A stretch of 60,000 nucleotides of DNA from Membranipora membranacea. Taxonomy: Eukaryota > Bryozoa > Gymnolaemata > Cheilostomatida > Membraniporidae. Below, in pieces: positions 1 to 12,963 of the stretch. Below the pieces are notes generated by a model that had not been told where the DNA came from, did not search any database, and was given only the letters and a program-made list of their open reading frames with translations. A program made the position numbers and the translations under genes. Every line of letters starts with the position of its first letter. Position 1 is the stretch's first letter. The DNA lies in the NCBI GenBank assembly GCA_914767715.1, contig OU612070.1, positions 6,591,501 through 6,651,500 on the forward strand. The letters run 5' to 3'.

Positions 1-511
1 TCATTCCTCACGATCACCTTATCTGATGTGTTACTCAATACAGGAGACCTTCGAGGCATGCTTCTAAAGGAGACAGCTATTAAATTAGCTAATATAAGAG
101 GGTGTAACTACACACTAAACTACACACCAACACAGAGATAACAACATGGCCTTGGGCAATACAACAATAATTGTAGTGAATGTTTGTAGCGTGAATACCA
201 CTAACCTAGGAGTGAAACAAAGACCCTGTATGATACGAGGTGGCACTGCAAACTTGGATTTACGTCATATGTTCCAAAATGCAAAGCCCGAATTCTCTTT
301 TCGTGCATCTGCCGCAAAATCTGTCGTCAATATCAGGTAGGTTATTTGAACCATGCCATGGCTGTCTTAAACCCATAGCTAGAGAAGAGTCACCTTGAAA
401 AGAAGCTGACAACGAAGCAATGAATGCTAACGGAAAGGCAAGGATGCAATTGTAGAACAGAAAAATTGTCACTTGATACGAAAGTAGTGAGTTAAACTCT
501 GTTGATCAAAC

Positions 512-700
512 CTGAGGTTTATCTCCTGGCTGTTGAAACAAAGATTCAAGAACAAGCATTGCTTTCTGTCGCTTGGTTGCGTTATCCTTGGTGAATAGCT
601 CATCATATATCCTTGATGTACAATATTCCCTCATTTTGTAATCAGCAAGCACTTGCAGGCCTCCAGCACACTTGACAGTCAACACTAAACTGAGCGCATG
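512..700 (-). CDS. Candidate internal or terminal coding exon, protein not recognised
   Basis: On the minus strand this stretch is open for 63 codons between an acceptor-like CACAG (just above 700) and a donor-like CTCAG|GTTTGA (below 512). The product contains the segments LADYKMREYCTSRIYDELF and KRQKAMLVLESLF, amphipathic and helical in look. The helix pattern is vaguely CARD-like, but I would not assign it. If the donor is not used, the frame reaches TGA two codons later, so this could equally be a last exon. It lies downstream, on the same strand, of the CARD/coiled-coil exons at 15.8-2.9 kb and may belong to that gene. The exon call is moderately supported; the function is unknown. Confidence 0.4.
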
Positions 701-1728
701 CTGTGCTCAACAAAAGGATTGCCTTGCAAGTCTGGACATAACATCATCATTGGGATTCCCAGGTTCAAGAAATATCGACCAATCACAGAGCAGCACTAGT
801 GAAGAGGAATGATAACAAGCCATTGCTAGGAATTCCAGACAATGAGTAATGGGATTGGAGACGAATAATTTTGTCATTAGAAAGAATTATAAATAGCAGA
901 GAGTGGTAATCAACAAAATGTCTCAGAAGTGAGGGGAGTAATTACAGAATTTGTATATTTTAATCCCTTTGATGATATAATTAAGGTCTAAACAATTCTC
1001 CCTAAAGTCAAAGACTTGGATTTTATCCCTACATTTTAGGCGACTGACTCTGTTTTTGACTATAAGACTAGTCTTTTACTCTCAAGTGACAAAATCAGGT
1101 GCTGAAATAAGATCAAGTGCAGAGCGTTGCAAACATTGCCCATCAGGCAATAATTATATACAATATTTCTAAATTATAATAGTAGACTCATGGTTGGCAT
1201 GGTCTCCTACTGTATCATCGTTTTTGTTTGCCAGCAGTAAATTGTATGGATGACCTTTTGACATAGCGATTATACACTACCATGATGCAATCTTGTAAGC
1301 AAGTACTCCTTTGCCATATATGGCAAGAAAACTTAGTGCCTGGCCTGGTGAGCAAGACTGCTTGCCAATTTTTTTGTATCACACAAGGTGAGATGGTTTT
1401 GTCAATATTAACGACACCAACTTGTGTTATTGAAATTTGAGATTAGGGGTAATTGGCCAAAAAGAAATTAAAGTTGGTTGTTGGGATATTAAGGGTTGTT
1501 TGGAAAGTACCTGCTTGCGCAATGTGTATGGACTTGTAATCCTTTAATTTGATTTACGATCTCTTACGCTGAATATCAATTGTGTTGCTTCCGTTCAGTT
1601 TGAGGGCAGCAAATGGAATAGACTAAAATGCCAATAAATTTTACTACTGAGAGGACAAATCCTGTTTGTGGTGATGTTCTGATTCTACTCTTTTTTGGAA
1701 CTCTACAAACTGGGTGTAACACATAGAC

Positions 1729-2474
1729 TTATCCTGACTGACAGCTGCACATGACATGTGATAGGGAGAGTAAGATTGGTACCTTTTTTCTTGCTGATCT
1801 CTTTGAGCTTGCACCAGACTCAACTGTTCTACTCTTGGATGATCTAGACTGCTTAACTTGAGGTTGCAAAATCTGCATAGATTTTGCTCTCGAAATCTGT
1901 TTGTGTTTAAGTAGAGAAGGCAGCGCACCAGTTTGATATTCAAACTGAACGCTACATCCAGACTTGTGGGGTTGTCCATACCAATCAACGTGAGGAGAAT
2001 TGGGCTGCCGGTGTTGATAAGCAGCAGTTTTTGATGTGATTACATTACGGTCTGTACGCTGCGATGCTTTGCTGCCTAATGATGGCAATAGCAGGCATAA
2101 TTCACTTTGACTGCGATCAGAAGTATGAGTTGTCCCTAAGGCCAGCTGAGATGTAGGCCTAGGTTGATTGTGGCCGTTACGTCTGAGCGTCTGTGTGCCC
2201 ATAGTAGGTGAGGCCACTCTGTGTCTAGCCTGTGTAGGTGATGTAACACGACTCCTAGGTGAGGGTAACGTGTTACTTCTCTCGCTCATTACTCTCTGCT
2301 GAGTGGGATTAGATCTCTCCTCATATACCGTAGGTAGAGTCAGGGTACTGTATCCCGGGGATGCAGTCTTATAATCCACAGTCGACTGGGTAAGTGAGTA
2401 CTGAAGCTCTGTATATCCGTTCATTGTTGTTCCTTCAGCTGCCAATATCCTATCTTTTGCGAGAGTGTCTAGCC
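1729..2474 (-). CDS. Ser/Thr/Pro/Gln-rich disordered-region exon
   Basis: A 250-codon open frame on the minus strand rich in Ser, Thr, Pro, Arg and Gln, for example LPSPRSRVTSPTQARHR. Such composition is typical of an unstructured linker in a cytoplasmic scaffold protein and would be unlikely to stay open by chance at this length. A possible acceptor GTTGTGGCTAG lies near 2475, giving an exon that begins TLAKDRILAAEG; alternatively translation starts at the ATG near 2424 (MNGYTELQYS). At the 3' side either a donor in AAAAAAG|GTACC (near 1779) or the TAA at 1729 ends it. Possibly the central linker of the CARD/coiled-coil gene to its right, but the exon phase does not match the nearest exon found (2926-2991), so a linking exon is missing or the genes are separate. 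Confidence 0.5.
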
Positions 2475-2925
2475 ACAACAAAACTCAGTGAATGTGTATA
2501 TGTAGCAGTTCCTTGCACAGTTTTTAGTAGATTTATATCCAGTGAAGATCTTTGTTGTGAGTTTGAGGCAGCTAGCATAAGAATCCATCACTAGAGCATT
2601 TCAAGTATACAAAGAGCTAGTGAACAGTGACCTGGTTTGCTAGTAAGGCCTTCCCAACAAACACTTGCAATAGCAAATTACACACCTATCCCGTGACTAC
2701 CATTTACCCAACAATCAAGATATTCAATAGATTCCTATTCTAACTGTCATGGAATCTAACATCGTAATGCCAAAATAAATCTTATGTTGTCATAAGACTG
2801 ATTGTGTTCGCAGCAGCTAACAAACATACATTTTATGAGTTGATTGTACCCTGCACTGCCAGCACTGCCCGGAGATAATGGTGATATCTACAGCTGATCA
2901 ACCCAATCCCTGACAAGTCTCACAT

Positions 2926-2991
2926 CTGTGACATGATATCGCTGTTTGGTTTGAGGATTTGGTGACTTGTTTGACTCTAGTTCGGTCATCT
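2926..2991 (-). CDS. Small coding exon of the CARD/coiled-coil gene (tentative)
   Basis: A 66-nt minus-strand exon with an acceptor GCTGTTGACAG and a donor GAT|GTGAGA. It reads MTELESNKSPNPQTKQRY plus four residues in phase 0 at both ends. The exon at 4470-4545 ends in phase 0, so the two join without a frameshift. The sequence is polar and helix-forming at first, then Pro/Gln-rich. Identity is inferred from position and phase only. Confidence 0.35.
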
Positions 2992-4021
2992 GTCAACAGC
3001 AATTAACAGACCAGACCTCCTGCTATAGCCGGTGGCAGCAACGAAAGTAAGTCTTTTGCAGCAGCACAGCGTGCGTCGAAAAATAATCCACTGAGTTCTG
3101 AGCGTTCCTCCTTCAGTCGAATGGCAGGCAGTGAAAAGCGTCAGAACTAATCCAAGCGTACAGGCACTGCCAGTGTCAGAAACATATCAGAGCCTCTTTC
3201 TTAAAATATCTCATGCCAATACTAAACATGTGCTACCAATTAATTTAAATAATGATTGTAAAACACTACAACCATTCAATTATCCTGCAAAACCTAAAGG
3301 AAGCAGTGTACTTTCAATAATTGGCTAGATTATTCCATTGAGTACGTTTGTATACGCTGCTGTTTGTATCCCACACCCAAATACTAGCTTTTTCAGACAG
3401 CATTCAACCCACGTCCAAGAAGTAGGGATTAACTATACCCATCTAGCTTGTAATAGCCTTAGATATTTGGTTTTTAGTACATTGAGATCAATTGTAGCAT
3501 TGGACAGACATGATGCCACCCTTGCTGTCACAAAAGGTTTGATAATTGACCTGTTGGAGCAATGAAAGATTGATCAAAACTCGGTTCAACCAAAAACATA
3601 GTGCAATGTGGCATTTTGATGGCATTTTGATTTCTCAGCACATAAATATATCATACTCACAATGTGATGCCCGTGCCAACAATAATTGGTAAGTTGACAA
3701 GAATTTATATCAAAACATCATAAGTTAAACGAATCCTATTCCTGGCAGCCCTCCATTATATAATTGTTATCTTTTTATATAAGTCGAGCATAAGCAGTTT
3801 CATATTCTTAATTTGTATTTGAGAAGTTATTTTACTCCACAGGGTAATAAATATTGCTGTTTTGAAATCTTTAAGATGCAGAGTTTTGCTTCCCTGAAGA
3901 GATTTATCAATTAGGGAGACAACTCCGTAAATGGTCTATTTTTTGCCAACTGAATTCTTCAAAAGTCTGCTCCTTTTATGACATATCTGGCAAAGTGCAT
4001 AGATAAACTCATACCCATTGG

Positions 4022-4077
4022 CTATACTCCCAACTTTGGCTTGGTGAAGTAGGAACTGAATGATGAGGTTCTGGGAA
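4022..4077 (-). CDS. Possible small or alternative exon
   Basis: Fifty-six nucleotides on the minus strand between a good acceptor (TTGCTTTCCCAG) and donor (CAATGG|GTATGAGT). The most protein-like frame reads EPHHSVPTSPSQSWEYSQW. Its length is not a multiple of three, and including it between 4470-4545 and 2926-2991 would break the frame. It is either an alternative exon or a chance pair of splice sites. Confidence 0.25.
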
Positions 4078-4469
4078 AGCAATGATACAACAGCTACATG
4101 CAAATAGAACCAATGAAAAACTTAGCGGAGAATAAGGACTACATAGGATGGTGATATGACAGTATGTTGCCTCATTTGGAGCTGAGTGTAGTTTCACATA
4201 TATCTCAGAGAGGACTGTACACACAGACCACTGACCTGTGTGTGTATTAGTACATTGTACCACAGACACATAACCAAAAGGATCACTGTACACATGCAGA
4301 CAAGTTCCCACATTTAGCAGAGTGAGAGTGACTGTTCACTATTGTCTTTGTTCTAAGCAATAGATAACCAGGTGATTTATAACTACAGACCATGTCTTCG
4401 AACCATAAATCAGTTCTATCCTCATCACAGTATCCAGGATGTGATACTGTACGAGTTCTATGGACTTAC

Positions 4470-4545
4470 CGTGTCTATGATTTCCGATTCTATGAGCCCA
4501 AGTTTTTCTGCTATCTCCTCTGTGTGGCCATTCATCTCTAAGTTC
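4470..4545 (-). CDS. Coiled-coil-like small exon of the CARD/coiled-coil gene
   Basis: A 76-nt minus-strand exon with a strong acceptor (CTTTCTCATAACAG) and donor (GACACG|GTAAGT). It reads NLEMNGHTEEIAEKLGLIES and a few more residues, acidic and heptad-like. It begins one nucleotide into a codon, exactly what both the exon at 12507-12768 and the possible first exon at 8397-8519 require, so it can be spliced to either. This suggests it is shared by two transcripts, one starting far upstream and one from an internal promoter. Assignment rests on splice signals and phase. Confidence 0.45.
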
Positions 4546-7500
4546 CTGTTATGAGAAAGAAATGCAGGTTTAAATTATTGAAACATCAGCGCAAGTGATC
4601 GGATTTTGTATAGCCATTATTTCAGATCCACAAAAATTCAAGCAGTTAGTGCCATGGCCGTTGAAGTAAAGATGGTGAAAAATCACTTATGAAATATTAT
4701 CATTCGTATATTTGACAGGAGAAAAGTATTTATGTCGAAATAAAAAGCTACCGACTCTTTTTTCTGCACCAATTTCATATATTAGAATCAGGTTCAATAC
4801 AGTCCTAAAAGGCGACGCAGCACCTAATAACTTTCTCATTTATTATTTCCTTTCCTTTTATGGGAGCTACGGTGGCCACTTCCTGTATTGACAGAAATTA
4901 TCGATTGCGCAGACAGAGATCAGTAAGAAGTTTGTAAGTATCACGGCTAGGTACCTTAACTGCCTATTTATCTGGAGAATTGTGGAGTGCCAAGCTCGGT
5001 GCAAAACATTATCAACGGCATAAGATGTAGTTGAGACAATTAAGGATGAATTACGAGCGAGCGCTTATCTGGCATGGCCAGGTAGGTACCTAGATAATTT
5101 GGCACAGATTGTGTCCATCAGTGAGGACTGTAATAAAACCACTGCAGCTGTGGCTGTGTGTTTATCGTCTTACACAAACACAGGAAATGGTAACCTAGAT
5201 TGAGGCTGACTGGTCAAATATTAAGTGAATAACCCCTAACTTTTCCAGGCATTCATGAAGCCTTCCAGACAGTGCAGTTATCTTAACCTACACCGGCATC
5301 TAAATCCAGTCAGAATCCAGGACCAATTTACCATAGGTGCTGTCCTATATTGTATGAACTATTTTTGACCACCGCCCAGACCATCTGTATATTATGCATG
5401 ACGGCGTGCCAACTGCCGATGCACAAATTACCTGACCCAGCACAATGGGTGGAAGACTTGTAACCAAGTCAACTTTATCAAAAGTTCATAACAGCTCCCT
5501 TTTATCAAACAAGTGCCCTCAGAACCATCAGTGTTTTCTCCTTAGATGATGACGACATAAAAGAGTAGATCTCCTAGGAAATCATCAGGGCTTCATCAAT
5601 GATATCTAAGAATGCTTGTTTGATATATTCAAATTACTACTAGTCTGTCAGCTAATGACACTACTGTGTTTGATACTTGATGTGGTCTCCTTGTCTGTTG
5701 GCGTATGTGAGGTAGCCTATTGGATATGAACATAGAGAGCTGAAAACCCTAATTTTGCTGCTATATACTGCTCTGGTGTCATTTACTTATCTTGTACGAT
5801 CAGCTTTAGGGCCTATAATTACATGTTATTTGAGTCGTTCACTCTTATAATTGCTGTACGCTTGCTTGTATCAACGTAGGTAACACAGCAGAGACCAACA
5901 TGAGAGCACCTGTGGAGATACATCACTATAACCAGAGTGTCCACCTGTCAATTACTGCTGATGACATAATAGTCTCCTAATCTTCAGCATTTGAGGAGAT
6001 ATGATTAGTTGGAAATTGAAAACATATACTGCAGAAAGGAAACTTAATCATCTTCTGACTCATAACTTTGTGTCCAGAGACACAACAAAGCAGCCTGACT
6101 AAGAAATTATAACTTTGGCTGGCAGAGCCGTGATTCAAAGAGAATTCAGTTTGGTAATTTTGGGGTGTGCTGGCGATTTTCTTTCGGGCACAATGGTCCG
6201 TTCAAAAATAGTCATTACGCAATTGGCATACAATAACTTTGACAAGGAGACCTGCCAGTGATGAAGGCCTGCTCAACATCAAGGATATCTCCATCAGACC
6301 CATCTCAAGGGTTATATATGGCCTACCTTTTATTTTGAGTTGTGGTCACCAAAGTCAACACAATGCTTGCAATCAAACGAGCAAGCAGCATGAACAATTG
6401 CTTTCTAAAATAACCCACATTTGAGTGTTTTCCGCCAAGTTCAACCCGCCCACCAACACCTCATACTTATTAATACAGGCACTACAATTCACTTGACTTT
6501 CAAACAGACCTGAAATTACCATCTTTGGGTGGATGAAATGGTTTAGGGAGAAGTAGTGGCACTGACAATCAAGTGGATGTCTATGTATGTTGTCAGCAGC
6601 TCTGACACCCAGCAATGTCAAATCAACGTTCATGCCGGAAATACCAAACTGACGGGAAGCTATAACTCCAGTAAAAGACCATCACATAAAAACCATCATC
6701 ATCATCAAAAACACAAACTGACAGTCCAGAGGACGTATCAATGTACACTAACACTGTCTCTGACACCTATTTATGTCAAATCAACAGAATGACAACATAA
6801 AAAAAGATATATCCTACTGCTGGGCAGGGCCAGTAGCTTGAGCAAATCCTCATCAAATAAAACAAAACCATCAACAGTGTGAAAGCAAGACAGATGTGGC
6901 TACAAGCTATCATTAAATAGAATACAAATGGTTGTAATTTAAATCCTTTTCCCCAAGGAAGGATGCACATCTGTATTACTTTCTATGCTATGAATGTAAA
7001 ATTAATCTCCTAACTACTGATAAAACTTACAACTTCTGTTGTCTTCAGTGTCACGAAGAGAATCCTTAGATCACCCGCAAGAAGAATAAGACAGGCTGCA
7101 ACCTAATTTTTACTGGTCGTACAGCCCTCAACTTCAGCTCTCTGAAGTGAGCAGGAAATCTTACAAGCACCTTGCAGCGATTGACAGACAAAATAGACCT
7201 GCAGCTCATTGTTAGGTAAGAGACCATGTCATTTCAATGGATCTATGTAATATAACAAAAGGTTTGTGTTATGACTTGAAGTTATAATTAAATTTAATGC
7301 TGCTAGCAAATCAAAGACACACCAAAATATATGTCTTGTACACAGTGCTTTGGTACTTCAACAAATTGGTCAAAAGTAGTACTCCCTCCAAGACCATTAA
7401 TACAACTTGGAGCGGAAGTCTATAAGAGATAGTTGTGAGGGTACAAACTGATCAATGCTCCACTCATGTTCGGACCAGTAATTACCCTCCCTGTATTATT

Positions 7501-8396
7501 CTAGAGCAGTGCAGCTTTAATTTATTAATGCAGAGCAAAGAATCAACCTAGGAGTTTACTAAACAGTTTGTTCATTGTGTAATTTGCTATGATCCTGGTT
7601 GTCAGTAAAGTTCTTGCAGTGCAACTTTCCAGCTTTTCCGGTGCAGTCGACCATATTGTGAATCTTTGGAAATTCCAGTATTTTTTACATTGCATCATGG
7701 GATACAAAAATGTTTCAACATGGAGTTATCGAACATTGTATGTTTAAGTCTGACCTAAGTTAATCACACCTTAACCTGTAATTTAGCTAATCCTACCCTG
7801 GACAACTTTATTTTTGTTGGGTAGTATTTCACCCTTTGGCCACATTGATTTATTTTTTGAACATAACATCAGCACATTTTAAATAGGCTGAATAAACTTA
7901 ACTGTCTGCTGATATTGACCTCTACTTTATGTGCCAAATAGAAATACCTCTTAGGGTAGGCGACCACTGAAAAACTCTACCACAATTTATGTGCCATAAA
8001 CCGACCCCATGGGGTAAAGAATATAGTCGAATCGGGAAGGCCCTTGATTTTCACTGCCACAGTAGTTGTTTATTCCCTTCCCATTTCATTACATTCCATT
8101 TGTTGAGAAGAGAAAAAACGAAGCATGTTGACCTGCAGTAATTACCAACATAGCCTACATATTTTAAGTTTAACCAATATCTTAAAATCGCTCTGATGCA
8201 TTGTGTGAAACAGCCAATACGCAGATGGGGAAGAAAAAAAAATTGTGGAAAGATATCCCAAATGTAACATTTTGATCGCCATCGCTATGATACAGGAGTT
8301 TCGGCCTGCAACCCTAAACATATTCAGAGCACGCAGAACATAGATCAGTATAACATTTTCTGGCTCTTTCCATAATTAAACTCTCATACTCCTACC
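4546..8396. other. Non-coding stretch, presumed intron or intergenic
   Basis: No convincing exon was found. A weak minus-strand candidate with donor GAAGTT|GTAAGT at 7027 was judged insufficient. Probably intron of the CARD/coiled-coil gene. Confidence 0.5.
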
Positions 8397-8519
8397 TGAT
8401 ATAACTTTGATGACATGATGTGCACCGTTTGACAGGTTCGGCTCCGTTGAGGGTAACACGAGGTAAAGTTCCATAGACATACGGGTTTCTCATTGCTGAT
8501 CGAGGAAATGTATCCATTT
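8397..8519 (-). CDS. Possible alternative first coding exon (starts with ATG)
   Basis: On the minus strand an ATG at 8519, just after an in-frame TAA, opens a 123-nt frame that ends at a donor ATATCAG|GTAGGA. It contains NPYVYGTLPRVTLNGAEP and ends with a CTSCH motif, a possible metal- or redox-active Cys pair. It leaves two nucleotides, matching the one-nucleotide start of 4470-4545. I do not recognise the sequence. It could be the first exon of a short isoform of the gene whose CARD exon lies at 15.7 kb, or of a separate gene. Confidence 0.35.
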
Positions 8520-11500
8520 AGAGAATAACAATGTCTATTTGTCCAGATTACAAGGATTGCGTTTTAAACAATCAATATCTTGCGAGTGTAAGTCTTGTAA
8601 TGTAGTATTTTGCAGTAGCTTAATAAAATCTTATCCAAGTTGAGAGTCTCCCACCTGTCAACATATTATGCAGCCTGTCGCCACACTGATCCCGACTATG
8701 AGTGTAAGGTGCTTGCTCGTGCTTGATTCCACACCGAGTGTCGCCAAAGTGGTCTTTAATCAGAAATCCAAATCAATATTAGTGCTCTTGTTTGGAATGA
8801 TTCAATCAGCTCTGCTCATTTCATTGCACACAAACTGCTCCAAGCAGCCACAAAGGAATGACTCACAGATCAGAGTTACAGATTTTAACTGCTCACGTCC
8901 CTTTGACAACAAAACCACTATTTACGAGATTTAGCACAGCCCAGTAGATAAACTAAATACGATAACAGAAACAGTACAATGAGCAGTGTGAATTAATCAA
9001 GTCAGCGATGATTGTGTTATCATCGCAGCTGCAAGGATAAATCACCATGTGAAGCAGCAGTGTAAAACACTTCGCAACTCAACCTATTCAAAATCTGTTT
9101 GTACAACTAAATATTGACAAAGCTAGCATATAATAGAGAAAACACATCCATTTATATGACAAAAGCTGTTCACACTAGAAATTCAAAACGCTGCTCGGTC
9201 CCTCAGATCTATGTATTATCCCTGGACACAACCGAGACTCTCTCTGTCAGCTACGAGTAAATATCATTAAGCTGCCGAGTACTCACTGATGCTGCCTGCC
9301 TTCAGTAATAAGAGTTTCCAATAATTAACTGGATTCTAAATTGTGTAATGCAGCTGAGTAGTGATTTCAAACTGAGCCTGCAGCAGATTGCTAAATTTAA
9401 ATTAATCCGAGCTCTATATCAGTAGTCACAATGGAGAGATCACTCAACAGAACAAGCTATAGTTTGCGTTGCTAGGTTTCTTATGCCAGCTGAGATAAAA
9501 TGAGTTGTTTTGACACCAACTTGATTCGATGCCAACAATATCTATGAAAACCTAGTGACACCACTGCTGTTGCTGGCATTACTGGTTGTAGTGGTAGGAG
9601 CAAACGAGATGCATAGACTGGTCTAATTAGACATGTAAATCAAAACATGAAAACAAGACAGCTGAGCTCAACACATCAAACCTGCTAATTACCAAAACTC
9701 TGAGCTCACTGATAAATCATTAAAGAGTATCCTGGTTCAATTGATTAGCTTGATCAACCACAGCTGACCAACATTTAGTAATCTACGATCAAGGCTACAC
9801 TAAACAGCTTCATACATAGCATGGAGGTCACAGGGCGATAATGAGTATCTCTTGCAACCCAGCAAACTAGTCTATAAAAGTGGAAACAGGCAGCAAAAAC
9901 AACAAAACATGGAAAAACTTGTCACACGAAAAAGGCCTCAAGGCATTTTACATTAAATAGTTGATCAAAGAAATACTAGCACTACACAAAAACAAGAGGT
10001 GACACATCCTCATACAACAAAACATAGACTGAATGAGAAACGCGCCATAAAATTCACAACCAATAGATAACATATCACATCGTAACATTTTTGCAGTACC
10101 AGCAACCCTCAAAGCACAAGGAAGCAACTAACCAAAACACTATTTGAATATTCTTAATTTCTTGCCTTACCCCGTGGAAGTCTGAACAAGAGAGTTACAA
10201 CATCCCCAAGAGAGGACACACTGATAAATTCGAACTCTGTTGAAAAAGTTGAGCAGACAACTTCAGTTTTCCTAACGCGATGGATGCAAAATTACCATTT
10301 CACAAAATCCGCAGTGAGAAGACAACTCAAAACATGACTCCATACAAACTACGTTCATTGAAGTGGATGCATGTCATACCTTTGATAATATATATATCGA
10401 ATAGCATGAAACCTACCAACATGGACTCTGACATGTACTGACGTATCTCACTTGTTCAATGATACATATAACTGAGTCCTGGTGATGTAGAGTAGTGTAG
10501 CGTAGGTGTAGTTTAGAGTGTGTAATGAACATGCCATGTCTTATGTAGGTGCAGTGCTGCCTGAACAGGCAGTGAGAGTTGACCCAATGAGGGAACCCTT
10601 GTTCGATCTAGCGCTCAGAAGTGGCACCCTGCCAAGCCCTGGGCTGCCAAGACATGCAATTATTGCCCCAGGACTTTGTAGTGCATGCTTGTTTACATCG
10701 TGTATTGTGTCTGTGTTTTCATTCCCAAAACAACAAGTACAAAAACCCTGTGATTCCCATCAAATCTACTCGCTTTTGAACTCGATCTATCAAATCACTC
10801 AGTGTTTTTCAATGTAATGATGTAAAAACCTCACACACTGAATTCTAATATCGAGGGTAGCCTATCATTGAGCTAATGTTTCTTTTCAGTTTGTGCAATT
10901 GGCTCCATGATTGTGTGTTTGTCGTTAATAAGGGCACAATGATAGGGAAAGTCACCGATTGACAGACAAAAAAAGTATTACCCAGCCTCCAGATACACCA
11001 GCACACCCCTTGTTGACACACGGCAATTATCGCTCCATCTATCATTCCTTGTTTTCTGTTCTCACAAGACATCCTGCACTCCTGACAACTGCAGTGTTCA
11101 TTTTAATTTATTGCTGTCTATCATTTGTCAAAATTAATGGACAATGTTTGCGAAATATAATATAGTGATTTGTTAGGTGGCAAATCTCTGGGATTGGGGT
11201 AAAATATTGCTTTATAAAAAAACGATCATTCTAATAAATGTCAAACCAAAGAAGTCTTCAGCCTGTGACAAAAAGATGCACACTTATGACATAAAGTTCC
11301 TGTTTGGAAGAGAATGGTACAGGGATCTGGTAGTTAATCCTCATGACAATCTTTGTGTATGTACTTATGGACAAAATCCACCGAGCATTCTATTATATTG
11401 CCACCTCATTTTGTGAACCATACTGCTCTATATATGAGAGTGGGGCCATTCTGTTATCTGTATAGATATACCCAAACCTTGCTAGAGTCGCTGGCTGAAC

Positions 11501-12506
11501 AGTCATGAGTGGTGACAGTGTGATTGTTTGCCGCTGGACGCTTGTGAATCAGCGGTATTAGGGATAAAAAGCAAGACAAGAGCGCTCAATAAATTGAGGT
11601 CCCGATTGTTACATTCATGAGTGCATAATTGCTGCTATTAGTACACTTGCAGCCCCCCCCCCCCCCCTTTCTTCTAACTAGCATCACTATGATCACCTTG
11701 AAATTGCTGGATAGAGATGAGAGCTACAAGGTATAAACATGGGGGTGATAGCTAGCAATATGAATACCCGAATTTGGGTCTCTATCATAACCTGTTTTAT
11801 AAACTTGACCCTAATCACGCACTGATAATCTGATCTATCAAGTACTTAATCTACAGTGAAAGGTAAATTTGTATGCATCTGTTTGTAAACATACACCGCA
11901 GTCTATGATCAGCGTTGTTTGATAACAGTAGTTATCCAAACCCTAAATTTCACTCAGGTAATGATAGCCTACTATGATGTTTATCCCGCCCCTGTACAGT
12001 AAATTAGCTGTGTAACTGCTAAAACACCTGCAGAGGTGAGCGCCAGCAGTGAGAGGCCCCACTTGAAGAGCCTCACATTACCATGCAGACCCAGGCACTG
12101 CTGCTCCTTAGATAAGGAAATTGGTAATACTTTGAATGAGACACGGACCTAATATTCCAATTTACGTTCGAGACAAAGTTTTGTCTTCGTGATGCGGATT
12201 GCATCCTTTCTACAGACAACCAACCTCTGTTCTCTTATTACTATAAGTTTCTCTCAATATGAGGATTTGGACTCCAAAGTAACTTCTTTTTCATGTGAAC
12301 AGTCAGTCAGAGGGTGAGATGGTACAAGCCACGCGACTAGTGCATGCTACTACGCACTACTAGCCAATTTGGTCTTGTGGGTGTCATGGGTTCATGTCCT
12401 ATAGATTGTTCTTGACCCCAGCACCCTCCTGCATCTCTAGCTGTGTTATATAGAACACACTCAAATCTCCAATAAGCCCCACTGCATATACATACTAATA
12501 ACTTAC
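8520..12506. other. Non-coding stretch, presumed intron
   Basis: No exon with both splice signals was seen on either strand. It contains the C tract at 11651. Frames of up to 99 codons near 10.5 kb lack coding-like features. Confidence 0.5.
11651..11667. repeat. C homopolymer tract
   Basis: A run of about 17 C. Similar C or G tracts occur near 13339, 25493 and 30637, unusual in such AT-rich DNA and prone to length error. Confidence 0.8.
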
Positions 12507-12768
12507 AGGTCGTGATTTCGTTCAGAGATCTCGCCGTTCAAACTCTCAATAGCTCTGTCCCTCTCCAGTCGCAGCTGCTCCATTTTTTCTAGCAGGTCCT
12601 CTTTGTCCTTTTCTAGTTTGGCCGTCTCTCGCAGACTCTTATCTCTCTCTTTGAGGGCCAGCTGTAGGCTGAGCTGGAAAGATTGTTTGTTGGCGATATC
12701 ATTGTTAGAGCTGTAAGTGACATCATCACTACCTCGTCTAGGACTGTCCATAGACATCGAGCTCCGAT
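12507..12768 (-). CDS. Coiled-coil exon, DLG5-like N-terminal region
   Basis: A minus-strand exon between acceptor TTATTTGTAG and donor CGACCT|GTAAGT. It encodes a Ser-rich linker (MSMDSPRRGSDDVTYSS) followed by a charged coiled coil with SLQLALKERDKSLRE and LRLERDRAIESL. The order CARD-like domain, Ser-rich linker, then a helix of the type SLQLxLxxRE resembles the N-terminus of DLG5, a CARD/coiled-coil/PDZ/SH3/GUK scaffold acting at cell junctions and in polarity. The phase (one nucleotide plus two) fits the exon at 15454-15760 exactly. No PDZ, SH3 or GUK sequence was found in the window; if present they would lie to the left. A CARD9/CARD11-type or stand-alone CARD-coil protein is the alternative. 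Confidence 0.55.
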
Positions 12769-12855
12769 CTACAAATAAGCAACACAATGGCCAATATATA
12801 GCTGTTTTCATCATTGTTATGGTTCTCTTAATACTTCCATAGGTCAGTCATGAAT

Positions 12856-12963
12856 TAGACCAAGTTTGGTCTAATTGCCTGCATTTGGAGTTACTCCCGA
12901 TCCACTGGTCACGCCGGTGGAAGGGAGCAACTGGAATGCAGGCAATTGGATTAAACGTGATCT
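12856..12963 (-). mobile_element. Short non-autonomous element, copy 1, with 10-bp target duplication
   Basis: A 108-bp unit flanked by the direct repeat AGTCATGAAT (12846-12855 and 12964-12973). One end is the near-palindrome TAGACCAAGTTTGGTCTA, and inside are inverted ATTGCCTGCAT / ATGCAGGCAAT blocks. A second copy in reverse orientation sits at 31556-31680. No coding capacity. Confidence 0.75.

Noticed and set aside
6373-6970. Short overlapping open frames on both strands near 6.4-7.0 kb
   Set aside because: No splice signals, odd composition (His runs from CAT repeats) and no motif; treated as chance frames.
7027-7110. Minus-strand exon candidate ending at GAAGTT|GTAAGT
   Set aside because: The only open frame gives an unlikely hydrophobic peptide and there is no clear acceptor with the right phase.
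10518-10817. Plus-strand 99-codon frame
   Set aside because: Starts without ATG, no acceptor or donor of quality, and the sequence resembles no protein; probably chance.
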